Shown: positions 23,035-33,904 of the stretch, piece by piece
Numbering within the stretch: the first letter of the stretch is position 1
Layout of the letters: every line of letters starts with the position of its first letter
Source of the DNA: Rheum nobile
Taxonomy: Eukaryota > Streptophyta > Magnoliopsida > Caryophyllales > Polygonaceae
Reading direction: 5' to 3'
DNA: 64,000 nucleotides
Assembly (NCBI GenBank): GCA_027886185.1
Contig: WOAB01000232.1
Span: 2,232,001-2,296,000, forward strand
Position numbers and translations under genes: made by a program
The notes under the pieces: generated by a model
Told to the model about the DNA's origin: nothing
What the model saw: the letters and a program-made list of their open reading frames with translations, nothing else
The model's database searches: none

Positions 23035-24192
23035 TCATTTCACATTCCTCCGCTGACAGAACGCTTGCATATGACCCTCCTTTCCGCAGTCAAAGCATGT
23101 ATTTTTGTCCTTCAGACATTCATTGCTCTTGTTCCCGTGCGTACCGCAGTTATAGCACTGAATCGGATTATTGCCTTGGCCAGATCGTTGCGTAGACTCA
23201 TCATGAGTCTTACTCGTTCTTGCTCGGCCAGATTTGGCAAAATCTGATGGTGGTGCGGGGCGTTTGAACCCACTTGCCTGAGGCTGGTACTGCACTTGCC
23301 TCTGGCTGTTACGCTTCTTGGTCGACTCCTCTAGAGTCACCTCCAGCTTGTAGGCTGTATCCACATACTGCTCCAGAGTAGAGCATGTGTGGTGCACCAT
23401 CATCGGCTTGATGTCTGGACTCATCCATTCGTGGAAATACCAGATCTTCTGTGCCTCACTGGATATCTCAGGTCCAGCGTACTGCATTAGATGATTGAAT
23501 TTGGTTACAAGCTCGGTCACCTTCAATCCATCCGTTTGCAGATACAGAAACTCCTTGTGTTTCTCCTCGCTCATAGCACGAGAGAAGAAACGATCAATCA
23601 TCTTGGTCTTAAACATAGACCAGGTCAAAACCGGGCTATCAGCTAAGCCGGTACTCTCCCACCATTCACTGGCTTCTTCCTTTAACTGAAGAGAGGCTAT
23701 ATGCACCTTCTCAGCTTTAGTGCACTCAACATTACGGAATAGCCGCTCCATGTGGGAAAACCAATTAGCCACCTTGACTGGCTCTCCTTTCCCATCGAAG
23801 CTGTCAGGTCTCATAGAGTTAATGGCCTTCAGCGCTCGGCCATACTCTCCTCTATCCCTGATCACACCTCCATGTAGCACATGGTTCCCTTGTTCCTCAA
23901 ACCTCGGAACTTCTGGAGGTACTGGCACTCCTTGTGCCTGATGCACATTCGGGCGTAACGCGTCGGCAATCGCTTGCATGACGATTCCCCGAATTTCTGC
24001 AACAGCTGCTTTATCAAATATCCTTGGAGCGTTGTCCCTAGCTGGGTCGTTTCCTCCAGGATTATTATGGAAGACAGACTCACGCTCTTCTGATGGGTTT
24101 GCAACATTCCTCGGATTTAGTCTGGGGTCATTGCTTGGCCCAGCACCAGTACGGATAGTGTTCCTCGTGTTCACCATCTGTTTACCGATCAA
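23035..24192 (-). CDS. Tekay1 gag, intact
   Basis: An uninterrupted frame of 385 codons. A disordered N-terminus (MVNTRN near the start) leads into a Retrotrans_gag domain (NWFSHMERLFRNVECTKAEK through MQYAGPEISSEAQ). Near the C-terminus are two zinc knuckles. The first, CYNCGTHGNKSNEC, has Asn where the histidine is expected; the second, CFDCGKEGHMQAFC, is canonical. Gag would assemble the cytoplasmic particle that packages the element RNA. The frame ends with a stop just after the second knuckle, and protease does not follow in frame. That gag is open while pol is decayed suggests selection on gag, or recent assembly of this copy from different templates. Confidence 0.88.
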   Translation of the reverse strand: MIGKQMVNTRNTIRTGAGPSNDPRLNPRNVANPSEERESVFHNNPGGNDPARDNAPRIFDKAAVAEIRGIVMQAIADALRPNVHQAQGVPVPPEVPRFEEQGNHVLHGGVIRDRGEYGRALKAINSMRPDSFDGKGEPVKVANWFSHMERLFRNVECTKAEKVHIASLQLKEEASEWWESTGLADSPVLTWSMFKTKMIDRFFSRAMSEEKHKEFLYLQTDGLKVTELVTKFNHLMQYAGPEISSEAQKIWYFHEWMSPDIKPMMVHHTCSTLEQYVDTAYKLEVTLEESTKKRNSQRQVQYQPQASGFKRPAPPSDFAKSGRARTSKTHDESTQRSGQGNNPIQCYNCGTHGNKSNECLKDKNTCFDCGKEGHMQAFCQRRNVK

Positions 24193-24616
24193 ATTCCAAG
24201 GATTTTATCACTTTAGTATCATTTTGATATAATTATTGTAATAAAATCAACTTAGAATAGATCAACTTGTTAATTTCTATTGATGGACTCGAACTGAGTT
24301 ACTAGGTTCTACAATCTCAACTCACAACGAGCGAACTGGGAATCAAGCCTAGCTAGAGATGGTGAAACCACCTCGGCTTCTCCCGGGTTCCTCTGAAAAG
24401 AACAGAATGCATCCATATCTAACGGGGCAACGGGAAAGGAATTAGTCTTTCTAGACATAGAAGCAATCTTACTATATCAGACTGTACAGAAGACATGACT
24501 ATGAACGGTGTTTTGAAAATGAAATTCTTTTCACTTTGAAAATTCAGAGCCCTTTTTAAAGCATTTTCAAAAACGGATAAATGATTTATAAAATCCCAAA
24601 CCCGTTTTAAAACCTT

Positions 24617-24630
24617 TGGCTCTGATACCA
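24617..24630 (-). other. Primer binding site of Tekay1
   Basis: The minus strand reads TGGTATCAGAGCCA, complementary to the 3' end of plant initiator methionine tRNA. It lies 4 nt downstream of the LTR end at 24635. Confidence 0.92.
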
Positions 24631-24634
24631 CAAC

Positions 24635-27094
24635 TATAACACCCCCAAAACTTAACCCTTTTGGAAATGTATTACCGCCAGTGACCCCAGTGTTCCTTAC
24701 CGAGATCACCCAAGGCTTTACCAAATAAATACAATTTATGAAATGCAATTGATACACAAAGATCAAGCAATAAATTCCAAAACATAACATTGTTGAGGAA
24801 ACAAGAGTTACGGGATTACAACCCAATCCCGAATAGGCCAAACACAGAGTTCAAACAAAGTACAACGAAAATCTTAAACAAGGCACAGCGGAAAACTTTT
24901 AAAAGATATTACAAAAAGGGTTGTGATCGTAATGATCACCTGCCCAAGGATCTCAACCTGATTAAAAGCAATTATTAAAACATCCAAAAACAACCGTCGT
25001 CTTCATAGTCAATCTAGTCTCCTCAAATCTTCACTCTATCTGATGTGCCGAATCGAACGGATGACACCAGCCCACATGCGGAGAACAAAGTTCGTGGGTT
25101 AGTCTACTTGAATAGACTAGCAAGGGTAAAAAGCAGAATGGTTTAAGTGATCGTAACCGTTTACTATCATTGTCCCTCGAATAAATAACCGAAGGGACGA
25201 TACATAACCCGACACTTTCACGGAATAACAACAAAGGTATGCATGAGAGAAGATTCTGGAAGACTTCATCTTCACAGAAATCGACTCGAAAAGAGACTCC
25301 AAGAGATTGAGTCTTAAAGGAAATATGACAAATCTGGAATGATTACATGATCAAACAATAATGATTTAAAACTGACTGAGATGCTTCGGTTCACGACCAA
25401 CCTCATCGCCTACAGCGAATCCAGATTGGAAAGAGAACGTACTACATTCAAGTCAAGACGAGTTTTCCTAGCTGCACTGAACTTAGCTGCACTACTCGCC
25501 CAATGTATATTAATCATGTGCACTCAGGCACTTATCTTCTTTAATTCCAAAACGAGCATTACGTTATAAGCTTTTACATCTCCACACAAGAGATATCGGA
25601 TCTCCTCACAAGAGATATCGGATCTCCTCACAAGAGATATCAGATCTCCTCACAAGAGATATCGAAGGGATGAACCCTGGAAGATTTGGCACTAGCGAAG
25701 TGCGTCTACCCTGTGAAAGGGTATGGTCATGACCAAAGAGAAAGTACTGGGGATGAACCACCAAGTACCAGTTATAAAGAAATAGCTAAACCCCCTCAAG
25801 GTACATAGCGTTCCTAGCCACTAGTGCTAACTAAACAGTATAGCACAACAACAGTTACTGGATAAATCCACATAAAGGCCCGAAAGGCGATCACAGATAA
25901 TAGCGTTGTTCTAACAGATATACAACCTATTATATGATTTTCAAAACAGTTTAACAAAACCGTTTCCAGACAAACAGAATATTCATTCCAAATTAATTAC
26001 TCAGATAAACTACTGATAATTAATGTAAATATGGAACGAATGAGCAAGAGCGAACCGCCACTTGCCTTAATCCGCAGAATAGTCTAACGACGTCAACTGG
26101 ATTTCGGGCTCGACACGGTATAGTTCCGACAGCACAACAACCTTTGAGTCGACCCATAAAAGGAACCCTAAGTTAGATCCGACATAAACAGTACGAATCT
26201 AAACACGGCGAAAGAACACGAAAGGAAAGACGCCACGACGACAACCGACCAAGCCAAAGCCACGAAGGCGTTCTGGGCACTGGCGGCGGTCGCCGTATTC
26301 ATCACGGCGGTCGCCGTGAAGAACACGGCGGTCGCCGTGAAGAACACGGTCGACGTGAAGAACACGGTCGACTGAAACGAGAGAAAACTCACCCTAAAAC
26401 ACGAGTGGTTCGGCCTCCTTCGACTTGCTTTGGCTTCGAACCTCCAAGGCTAACCAAAAGCTTCACAAAGGCACTCTGGAAACACACCAAGGCAGCACCG
26501 GCGAGACCTCCGGCGAGCACAAGAAAACCGGTGAAAACAAAACTCCGGCGAGAGGCGAATTTGGCAGCGATTCGGGGTTGTAGATGACCCAAAACCCATG
26601 CCCAAGCTCACCTATTTATATGCAAACCCCAAGGAGTGAGCTGCAAACCCTCTGACGCGGCAAACGACGCAACGGCGTGCCTCGAACGACGCCGGCGACC
26701 ATCGGGCAAAGCCCACTGGACAATCACGGCGGTCGCCGTATTTTTTCCTGTGGCGGGCACGCGGCGGTCGCCGTCGCTAGGCCTGTCACGGCCAGCTAGA
26801 AGCTGACACGTTGACCTCTCGGGCCCAACCACGGCGGTCGCCGTTTCTCCCTTTTCCCGCCCGTTCAGCTTTGAACGAACCAGACGTTAACCGGGATAAA
26901 AATTATCGTACGCTAACGACAATTAAAATCTAAGGCACCTTGTCTATATATTATTTCACTGAGAAAAATATTACAGATACAGATCACATTACAGAATGTC
27001 TCAAGCTACCTGAATTAAATCCGACGTACACAACGGGTACTCGGGAAAATTCCATAATTCCCAAAATAACCTTACAAAATTACGGGGTATCACA
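24635..27094 (-). repeat. Tekay1 5' LTR
   Basis: This LTR is 2,460 bp; its PBS-side end is TATAACACC on the plus strand instead of TGTAACACC. Differences from the 17718 LTR are a scatter of substitutions and changes in copy number of the GC palindromes: three or four GGCGGTCGCCGTGAAGAACA-type units at 26283-26370 against two in the other LTR, and one unit fewer near 26750. TATA box on the minus strand at 26611-26622. Confidence 0.95.
25071..25119 (-). other. Paired LTR hairpins (copy 3)
   Basis: Minus strand: TAGTCTA/TAGACTA (25119-25100) followed by CCCAC/GTGGG (25098-25071), about 0.45 kb before the LTR end and PBS. Confidence 0.7.
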
Positions 27095-29417
27095 CATGAC
27101 GCCTCCGCGAAGCCAGAAAGAAGTTCAGCGCTTTGTCGGATCAGTGAACTACCTAGCCCGCTTCTGTTCTAAGTTGGCCGAGAAAAGCCTCCCATTCTTC
27201 AATATCCTCCGAAAGCCAGAAAAGTTTGAGTGGACAGCGGAATGTGACGAGGCTTTCTGCAAGCTGAAGACTCACCTTGCAGCACTACCTACTCTGGCGG
27301 CACCCGCGACGGGGGAGGACCTTCAACTCTATATCTCCTCCAGCTCCAGGGCCATCAGTGCCGTCCTGGTAAGGCAGCACGAGCAGCCTGTGTACTTTGT
27401 TAGCCCGGCGCTTATCTCGGCCGAGACTCGCTACCCTCCCGTAGAAAAGATTGCACTCGCCATAGTAATGGCGGCAAGGAAGTTGCGCCCTTACTTCCAA
27501 GCACACCCCATCCAAGTGCTCTCCAACCTGTCGTTACGAAGCTTCTTTCACAGGCCGACAGTCTTAGGAAGACTAACCAAGTGGGTGGTAGAGCTGTCAG
27601 AATTCGAGATCGACTATCACCCAAGGCCAGCAATCAAGGCACAAGCTTTAGCAGACTTCATGATGGAAACGAGTTTCCGCGAGCTCGGAACAGAGGAATT
27701 GTCCGAAAGTCATTCCGCGTGGATTTTGTTTACAGACGGGGCAGTCAATGAAGAAGGCTATGGGGCGGGACTCAGACTAACTTCCCCCGGGGGCGAGAGC
27801 TACCAGTACGCACTGTCCTTGGGCTTCCAAGCAACCAACAACGAGGCAGAGTACGAGGCTGTAATAGCTGGGGTCGAGCTAGCATTAACAAACGGGGCCA
27901 AGAGCGTAAAATGCTACAGTGATTCGGAAATAGTGGTCAAGCAACTACGCGGAGAGTATGAAGTCAAAACGGGCAGTCTCCCCGCATATCACCGAAGGGA
28001 GATAACGCTGTGCTCCGCGCTGGACCACTTCGAGATACATGCGGTGCCCAGGACCAAGAACGGGCAGGCAGACGAGCTGGCCAAGTTGGGCTCCCAGGTA
28101 AAGCTACAGGCAAAGGGGCATGTATGGCTGGAGTCCAGAGGCGAGAGGTCCGTAGAAAAAGAGATCATGTCGGTGGCCTTGGAAGAAATGCGCGAAGGTG
28201 ACTGGAGGATCCCCTTCCGCGATTTCCTTCAGAATGGAAAAGTCCCTGAAGGTCCGAAGGAAAAAAGAAAGCTGCAGATCAGGGCTTCCCGTTTTTACAT
28301 AAGCGGTGAAATTCTGTATAAAAAGGGCTACACGATGGCAGGGTTGAAATATTTATCTCTCGAAGACGGATACAGTATGATGCTCGAAGTGCACGGGGGA
28401 ATTTGCGGGAGCCACTCGGGCTGGAGGACCATGGTATATAAAACTACGCGGGCAGGGTACTTCTGGCCCACCATGAGGGCGGATGCAGTAAAGATAGCCC
28501 AATCTTGCAGGGGCTGTCAGGTCCACACACCCGCTTCTCACCAGCCGGGAGTCCAAATGCAAACCATCAGTTCTCCGTATCCCTTCGCGAAGTGGGGGAT
28601 GGATCTACTCGGCCCTTTCCCGAAAGCCCCCGGCCAGTTGCAGTATGTGCTCGTGGCAATTGATTATTTCACAAAGTGGATCGAGGCAGTGCCGCTGGCC
28701 TCAACTACCATAGAACAAGTCAAGAAATTCCTGTGGCAGAACATAGTATGTCGTTTCGGCCTACCGCATGATATTGTGACAGACCGGGGACCTCAATTTT
28801 GCACGGATAAGTTGAAGGACTTCTGCGAGGGCCTGGGAATCAGGCTACACTTCGCGTTTGTTTCACACCCTCAGACAAACGGCCAAGTGGAGAACGCAAA
28901 CGGGAAGATACTGCATGGCTTAAAGAGAAGATTGACCAAGGCTCAAGGAAGATGGGCAGAAGCACTCCCTCTGGTGCTATGGGCTAACAGAACTACGTCC
29001 AAACGAGGGACAGGGGAAACTCCCTTCGCATTAACGTATGGAGTGGAAGCTGTGGTTCTAGTCGAACACCTGTTCCCAAGCGAGAGGATCCTCCAGTACG
29101 ATGAGGAAGACAACCAAGAAAAGATGAAACTAGAGATCCAGCTCCGCGAAGAAATGAGAGAGATGGCTGAAATCCGCGACCAGGAGTACAAGAGGTGTAT
29201 CGCCACCTACCACAACAAGGGGGTCAAGCCCCGGAGGTTCATACAAGGAGAGTTGGTTCTCCGCAAAACCGAAGGTGGAAAGCTAGATCCTAGTTGGGAA
29301 GGCCCCTACATTATCGCAAAGGAGGTCGTTGTTGGGGCTTACAGACTAAAGGACCACGCCGGCAATCCAATTCCCAATTCTTGGAATGTCATGAGGCTCC
29401 GCAAGTACTACCCCTGA
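27095..29417 (+). CDS. Tat1 RNase H, second RNase H and integrase
   Basis: Uninterrupted from the TSD to a TGA at 29417. Order: end of RT (SQKEVQRFVGSVNYLARF), the gypsy RNase H (RAISAVLVRQ, YFVSPAL, TRYPPVEK), then a second, plant/archaeal-type RNase H (WILFTDGAVNEEGYGAG, NNEAEYEAVIAGVELAL, CYSDSEIVVKQLRGEY). Integrase follows with an H-C-C zinc region (HSGWR through CRGCQ) and catalytic D-D-E in WGMDLLGPFPK, VTDRGPQFC and NGQVENANGK. The C-terminus (GKLDPSWEGPYIIAKE) ends with the usual MRLRKYYP. The second RNase H is the Tat-lineage hallmark. All catalytic residues that can be checked by eye are present. An apparent start at 26940 lies in the nested LTR and is spurious. Confidence 0.93.
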
Positions 29418-29556
29418 GGCCCTCGCGGAGACACCGGCAGGTTCGTAACTCAAAACAAAATTATTCCTGAAGCAAGCAAGCACGATCCTTTCTGCCCCTT
29501 TCTAACGAAAAGAAAATAACTAAACAACAGGCTTGACAATAAAAAGCGTGAGAAAG

Positions 29557-29670
29557 AGGCAAGTAGCAAGTGAAATGGCAAGTTAAGTGGCAAGTGAAAT
29601 GGCAAGTGAAGTGGCAAGTGAGATGGCAAGTGAAATGGCAAGCAAGTGGCGAGCGAATGGCAAGCAAATC
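29557..29670. repeat. Minisatellite of TGGCAAGTGAA units
   Basis: About ten imperfect units of 10-11 bp (GGCAAGTGAAAT, GGCAAGTGAGAT and the like) lie in the Tat1 region downstream of integrase. It is purine-rich on the plus strand and not obviously coding. Confidence 0.85.
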
Positions 29671-30310
29671 AAGCCACACCACGTGAGTACAACCCCATGC
29701 GATATCTGGATAAAACATGTGTACTCTATCTAACAAGGCAACAATCATTGCGCAGGCAAGTACAAGTTCAGAAGCAAGTTTGAGCAAGTTAAGCAAGGTT
29801 GAAGCAAGTTCGCAAGATAAGAATCGGGCAGGATGACAAGGCACTCTAAAAAAACGTGCGCGACACAAAGCCTGGAGGGCAAAGAGCGAGAAGAGCTCTA
29901 GGTAAAGCAAGCTTTCATCGTTCACTGTGCTTCACGCAAGCTAATTTATTTCAACAACAGTTTCCGCGGGAAAGAAAGAAAGGAAATAATCGCGATCTAA
30001 TTTGCAGGTTATGTCCGCGAGCAATACAAGTAGCTAAGAAACCAAGAGAGGCCGCGAGCCAAAGAAAAGAGCACAAGAAGAACAACACATGTAAATTTGA
30101 AAGTGCGTTACAACACAAACACAAACACTTTGGAACTATTTAATAGCAAAGAAACTTAAGAGAAATTACAAACAGCAACGCCAGACAAGCCTCCTACTAT
30201 TCATTTCTCCCTTTTCCTTTTCCTTCAAACAAAACATAGAAACCACAAGAAAAAGAAAAGGAAAAATGAAAGTGGGGGGGGGGGGGAAGGAGTAGGACCA
30301 CAGAAGAGCA
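29671..30310. other. Tat1 3' untranslated region
   Basis: Purine-rich, GCAAG-repetitive sequence without a credible ORF, ending in a G homopolymer near 30274-30288. It separates integrase from the antisense ORFs. Confidence 0.5.
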
Positions 30311-30673
30311 TCACTGGCCCCTTCGACTAAAATCTTGAGGCATAGAGCCGGGTGGCGTCGGAGGCTCTATAAAAAGAGCCACCGTCCCAAAGGCGCCCAG
30401 AGCCACAATCTGGTCCATGTCTTCATTCCCCCTCACCAGACTCAAGCGCCGGGGCTCCTTCCCAGCCGGGAAGTAGAAAACGCTACCCACGTTGGGCCAA
30501 AACTGATGAGAAACAAAGTACAGAAAGGCCCCATAGTCATATATAGTAACCTCGCCCATCTGCATCACCCGCCGAGTACCACCCTCGTATCGATGAGTCG
30601 CCACCAACCTCCGATCACCGCGGTTGCACACTATCCGACCCCCATAATAAAACTCCAACACCAGATTCACCAT
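30311..30673 (-). CDS. Tat1 antisense ORF, PB1-like domain candidate
   Basis: 120 codons from the ATG at 30673, opposite in strand to gag-pol. The protein starts MVNLVLEFYYGGRIV, then THRYEGGTRRV, a tyrosine-rich helix (IYDYGAFLYFVSHQFW) and FPAGKEPRRLSLV, and ends with GTVALFIEPP. The order (beta hairpin with YGG, a second GG strip, helix, then an acidic strip and a final beta strand) resembles the PB1-like N-terminal domain of plant MULE-associated proteins. That match is by eye only. An in-frame upstream extension to 30796 is hydrophobic and less likely coding. Expression would need an antisense promoter; splicing from the coiled-coil ORF upstream is possible. Confidence 0.5.
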   Translation of the reverse strand: MVNLVLEFYYGGRIVCNRGDRRLVATHRYEGGTRRVMQMGEVTIYDYGAFLYFVSHQFWPNVGSVFYFPAGKEPRRLSLVRGNEDMDQIVALGAFGTVALFIEPPTPPGSMPQDFSRRGQ

Positions 30674-30864
30674 CTCCCTCCCAGAAATACAAAGCAACAA
30701 AGTACACAAAAAATGAAGATACTCATAACCAAAGCAAGATAAGTCTTTTATAAGCAAAATATAATGAAATGACAAAACAAACCGCAAACACAACATAAAA
30801 GAAGAAGCAACGTCAAATCAGCCAGAGGAACTGACGAAACAAACGAGTCAGGTTACAGACGTGC

Positions 30865-31965
30865 CTAAGTCAAAAAGTTACAACAGTAACACCAAAAGCA
30901 GTCAAAGGGGTCAGACTCACAGAAGAGCAACAACGGTTGTCCCCTCAGACCGGTCTCTCTTCCGCGAGATAGGAGTCGCGGATGCAGCAGGCCCTCCGTG
31001 ACGGGGCTCCCTGTCTGGTAAAGCACTGACCCCCAGGCCTCCAGAGTCTCCTCACAATCCCCGTTAATCTCCCCCAAGGCTGGCGGGACGTACCCCTTTC
31101 TCTTCGACGGATGAAGGCCGAAAGTCCGCGTAGTGTCAAATTTGATGGGAGCTATATTGTGGCACTCCGCCATCTGCTTCACCCCAACATAACCCCCCAA
31201 AATGTAATATGACCGGGAAAAAAAGCCTACACGAAACTTCTGTCGATAGCCAGCCGCATACTCATCGACAGCCTCCTGCCTGGCCCGCTTCAACTGTTCG
31301 CGGACACTTTTCAGTTCCGCAAGGGTCTTCTCCTTCTCCGCGGCATAATCGCTAGTCCAAGAAAGAGCCTCATCCCTCTCCACAGCAAGCTCTCGCGCCT
31401 CTTGCATGACCTTATCCTTCTCGGACTGGATCCGTGCACACTTCTCCTGCAAGGCCTCTAACTCCTTGTCTTTCTCCAACTGACCGGAACGCACCAGCTT
31501 GACCTCTCTGCGAAGACGAGCGACTTCTTGGGCAAGCTCTTCTGACTTGTCCCAACCGTCCTTCAAGTTAGCCAGAGCCCAAGAGGTAACGTTGTGAACC
31601 TGAACCATAAAAAGAGGAGAAGGATCTGGTTAAGATCAAAGGCAATAAAAAAGAAGGAAGAAAGGGGAGGAACATTCACGCGTATCCATACACTCTGAAC
31701 ATGGCAACAAACTTCATTCCAGGCATCTTGATTAGTGCCCATCTTCCGGGCAGGAACTTGGGCCTGAAAAGAAGAACCAGTAGCTTCTCACACTTTGTGG
31801 CGATCCCCGCGATGCTCTAGCACGAACCCACCCTCGCGAGACGAAGACTCGACGTCTATTGCCTCATGAGCACGATCACCTTCCACCCTCATCTCTTTGA
31901 GTAGCGGATCCTCACTGCCGCCCTCCTCGTCCACGCCTTGGGGGATCATATCTTCATCATCCTCC
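30865..31965 (-). CDS. Tat1 antisense ORF, coiled-coil protein
   Basis: The main frame (31608-30865) has a long coiled coil (SEELAQEVARLRREVKLV through SVREQLKRARQEAVDEY), then a compact part with FSRSYYILGGYVGVKQM and KRKGYVPPALGEINGDCEE. Upstream, the same strand reads ARKMGTNQDAWNEVCCHV up to a donor (CGC|GTGAATG, near 31679). An acceptor (GGTTCAG, near 31602) would splice it to VHNVTSWALANLKDGW, so a two-exon antisense gene is likely. One in-frame TGA (near 31787) precedes that exon, and the 5' end is lost at the LTR inserted at 31966. Antisense ORFs between integrase and 3' LTR are known in Tat-lineage elements; their function is unknown. Confidence 0.6.
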
Positions 31966-32399
31966 TGTAATATCCTGTATTTTATAAGGGTATTTTGAAA
32001 TTTTATTTTTCTTATGCCCAGATTGCTAGACGGATTTAATTCAGAGAAGATTGGACATTCTGTAATATGTTCTGAGCTCTGTAAATTTTTCTGAGCATTA
32101 TATAATACAGTTGAGGTGTTTTCGGGGTTAATATATCATTAGTGTACGAATATATTTAACCCGGGTTTAAGGAAATTAACCCAAAGTGAATTCGGATAAG
32201 ACTAAACGTTTTTAGCCTTGACCGCACCCTCACCGCACCCTGCCGCACCCGCGGCGAGGACCAAAATCTGAGCAGTGTCGTCTTCCTCGCAGGCGGCCAT
32301 TGTAGCGTCTGTTTTGGGGCAGCCAAGTAGGCTTTCAAGTGGCTTTTGCCTTGTTCCCTTGTCCCCTAGCTTGTCCCCTTTGAGGTGGCTCGGTTTGGG

Positions 32400-32407
32400 C
32401 TATAAAA
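32400..32407 (+). promoter_or_regulatory. Tekay2 LTR TATA box
   Basis: CTATAAAAGG in the 5' LTR lies about 145 bp downstream of a block of CCGCACCC/CCCGCGGCG repeats (32222-32256). A second such block is at 32665-32705 in the presumed leader. Confidence 0.7.
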
Positions 32408-33904
32408 GGAGGTGAAACCGAAGCCAAGAGGCTCTCCTTCTTCTTCCTCCTTTGCTCCTCTGTTTTTCCTCTGTTTTTCCTCCATTTTCGCACTGTTCGA
32501 GCTCGAATCGAGAGGCTTTTTGAGTTGTGAAGGTTGCCCCAAGTGTTGGGTGAAGCTTTGAAGAGTTGGGAGATCAAACCCGAAGCAAATCGAAGCTTGC
32601 AAACGATTTGGGTAATTTATTTCTCCATGGGAGCTGTCGCTTGAAGCTCTCCTCTGTTCTGTCCACCGCACCCCGTGGCAGGGTCTCACCGCACCCGCGG
32701 CGAGCCTTGTCCGTGAGTGTGTTCTTGGATTTTGACTTTGGTTGAGGCTTGATTCCTTTGATTTCTTTTCATATTCTTTTAGATTCATATATAAGTGTAT
32801 TGAATCTAACTTAGGGTCTTATTATGGGCCATTTCTTAGGGATTTTATATCCAAGATTTGCTCCAGTTTCAGATCCAGGAACTAGACGTTGCTAAGCTTT
32901 GTTCGAATTTGTCGGATCTAAGGCAAGTGGCGGTTCTCTCTTGCTCATCATTCCATACTTTAATTATTTATCAACTGTTTTGTTGTTAAATAATTTGGGA
33001 TGATTCTGAATTATGTTGGAAACAGTTTTGATAACGTTATGTGTTTAAAATATGATATTATATTAGGTTGTATATTCTGCTAGAACCGACGCTAGTATAT
33101 ATAGATATATTGTGCAGGTGAAGGCCGTAAGGGACTTTGATGTGATTTTATTGTATGTGTTTAGATTGATAAATCTAGGGTGTTTGCCAGGTGGGCATAG
33201 ATACAGATAGTTTGTGTAGGTTGGGCCGTGATGGCTCTGTGAGATGTGTTTGTGTGTTTAACTGTTTAGTCAGAACGAGTATTCGTAGGAACGCTGGACG
33301 GAGGTCCAATCGTTTCTTTATAATAAATTGGTGAGTCTAGACTAACTTCTATACTCGAGTGGAGTAAGAAGTGGTGCACTCTGCAGGTGTCACAAACCCG
33401 GTTCGATATGTGTTTTGCGAGTGGCGGGACATGTATGTTAAAAGCTTATAACATGATGTGTGTGTGTGTGTGGTCATTTAATAAGATACGTGCCAATGAG
33501 TAATGCACATAATTAAAATGCCTTGACCATAATATAAGTGCCTATGAGTAATGCACTGAATTAAAATGTTTGGCGAGTAGTGCAGCTAGGCGCTAGTGCA
33601 GCTAGGAAAAACTCGTCTTAGTTGTAAATCGCTCGTATGCGATATTGTGATGCTGAGTTTATGTGTGTTTGTTTAAAGTTTCCCAACATTTGTCATCATA
33701 TTTCCGTTAAGGCTCAATTTCTTTGGAGTCTCTCTCTTGTGTTCGATTGCTGTGAGACTTGGTCTCCAGAATCTTCTTCATGTCTGTTGTTGTTGTTTTT
33801 CTAGTAGAGTATGGTGGTTGACTAGCGTACTCAGCTTTTATTCGATGGACGATGAGTCTAACCTAATATGTCTACTTAGAACCATCTGCTTTTTACCCTT
33901 GCAC

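Larger units (their letters stand above)
17718..27094 (-). mobile_element. Tekay1: complete Tekay/Del-type LTR retrotransposon
   Basis: The 9,377-bp element has two LTRs (17718-20165 and 24635-27094), a polypurine tract next to the first, and an initiator-Met-tRNA PBS next to the second. The perfect 5-bp TSD CATGA lies at 17713-17717 and 27095-27099. Its orientation is minus. Internal DNA (20166-24634) holds one intact gag and decayed, incomplete pol. It is inserted into Tat1 between RT and RNase H. Confidence 0.95.
15456..31965 (+). mobile_element. Tat1: Tat-lineage Ty3/gypsy element, split by a nested Tekay element
   Basis: The gag-protease-RT part (15461-17717) and the RNase H-aRNase H-integrase part (27095-29417) form one frame once the nested element and one TSD copy are removed. 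The dual RNase H arrangement and the antisense ORFs between integrase and 3' end are marks of the Tat lineage. Its 5' end is truncated at the copia junction (about 15456) and its 3' end by another LTR element at 31966. Neither of its own LTRs is recognisable here. Confidence 0.88.
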
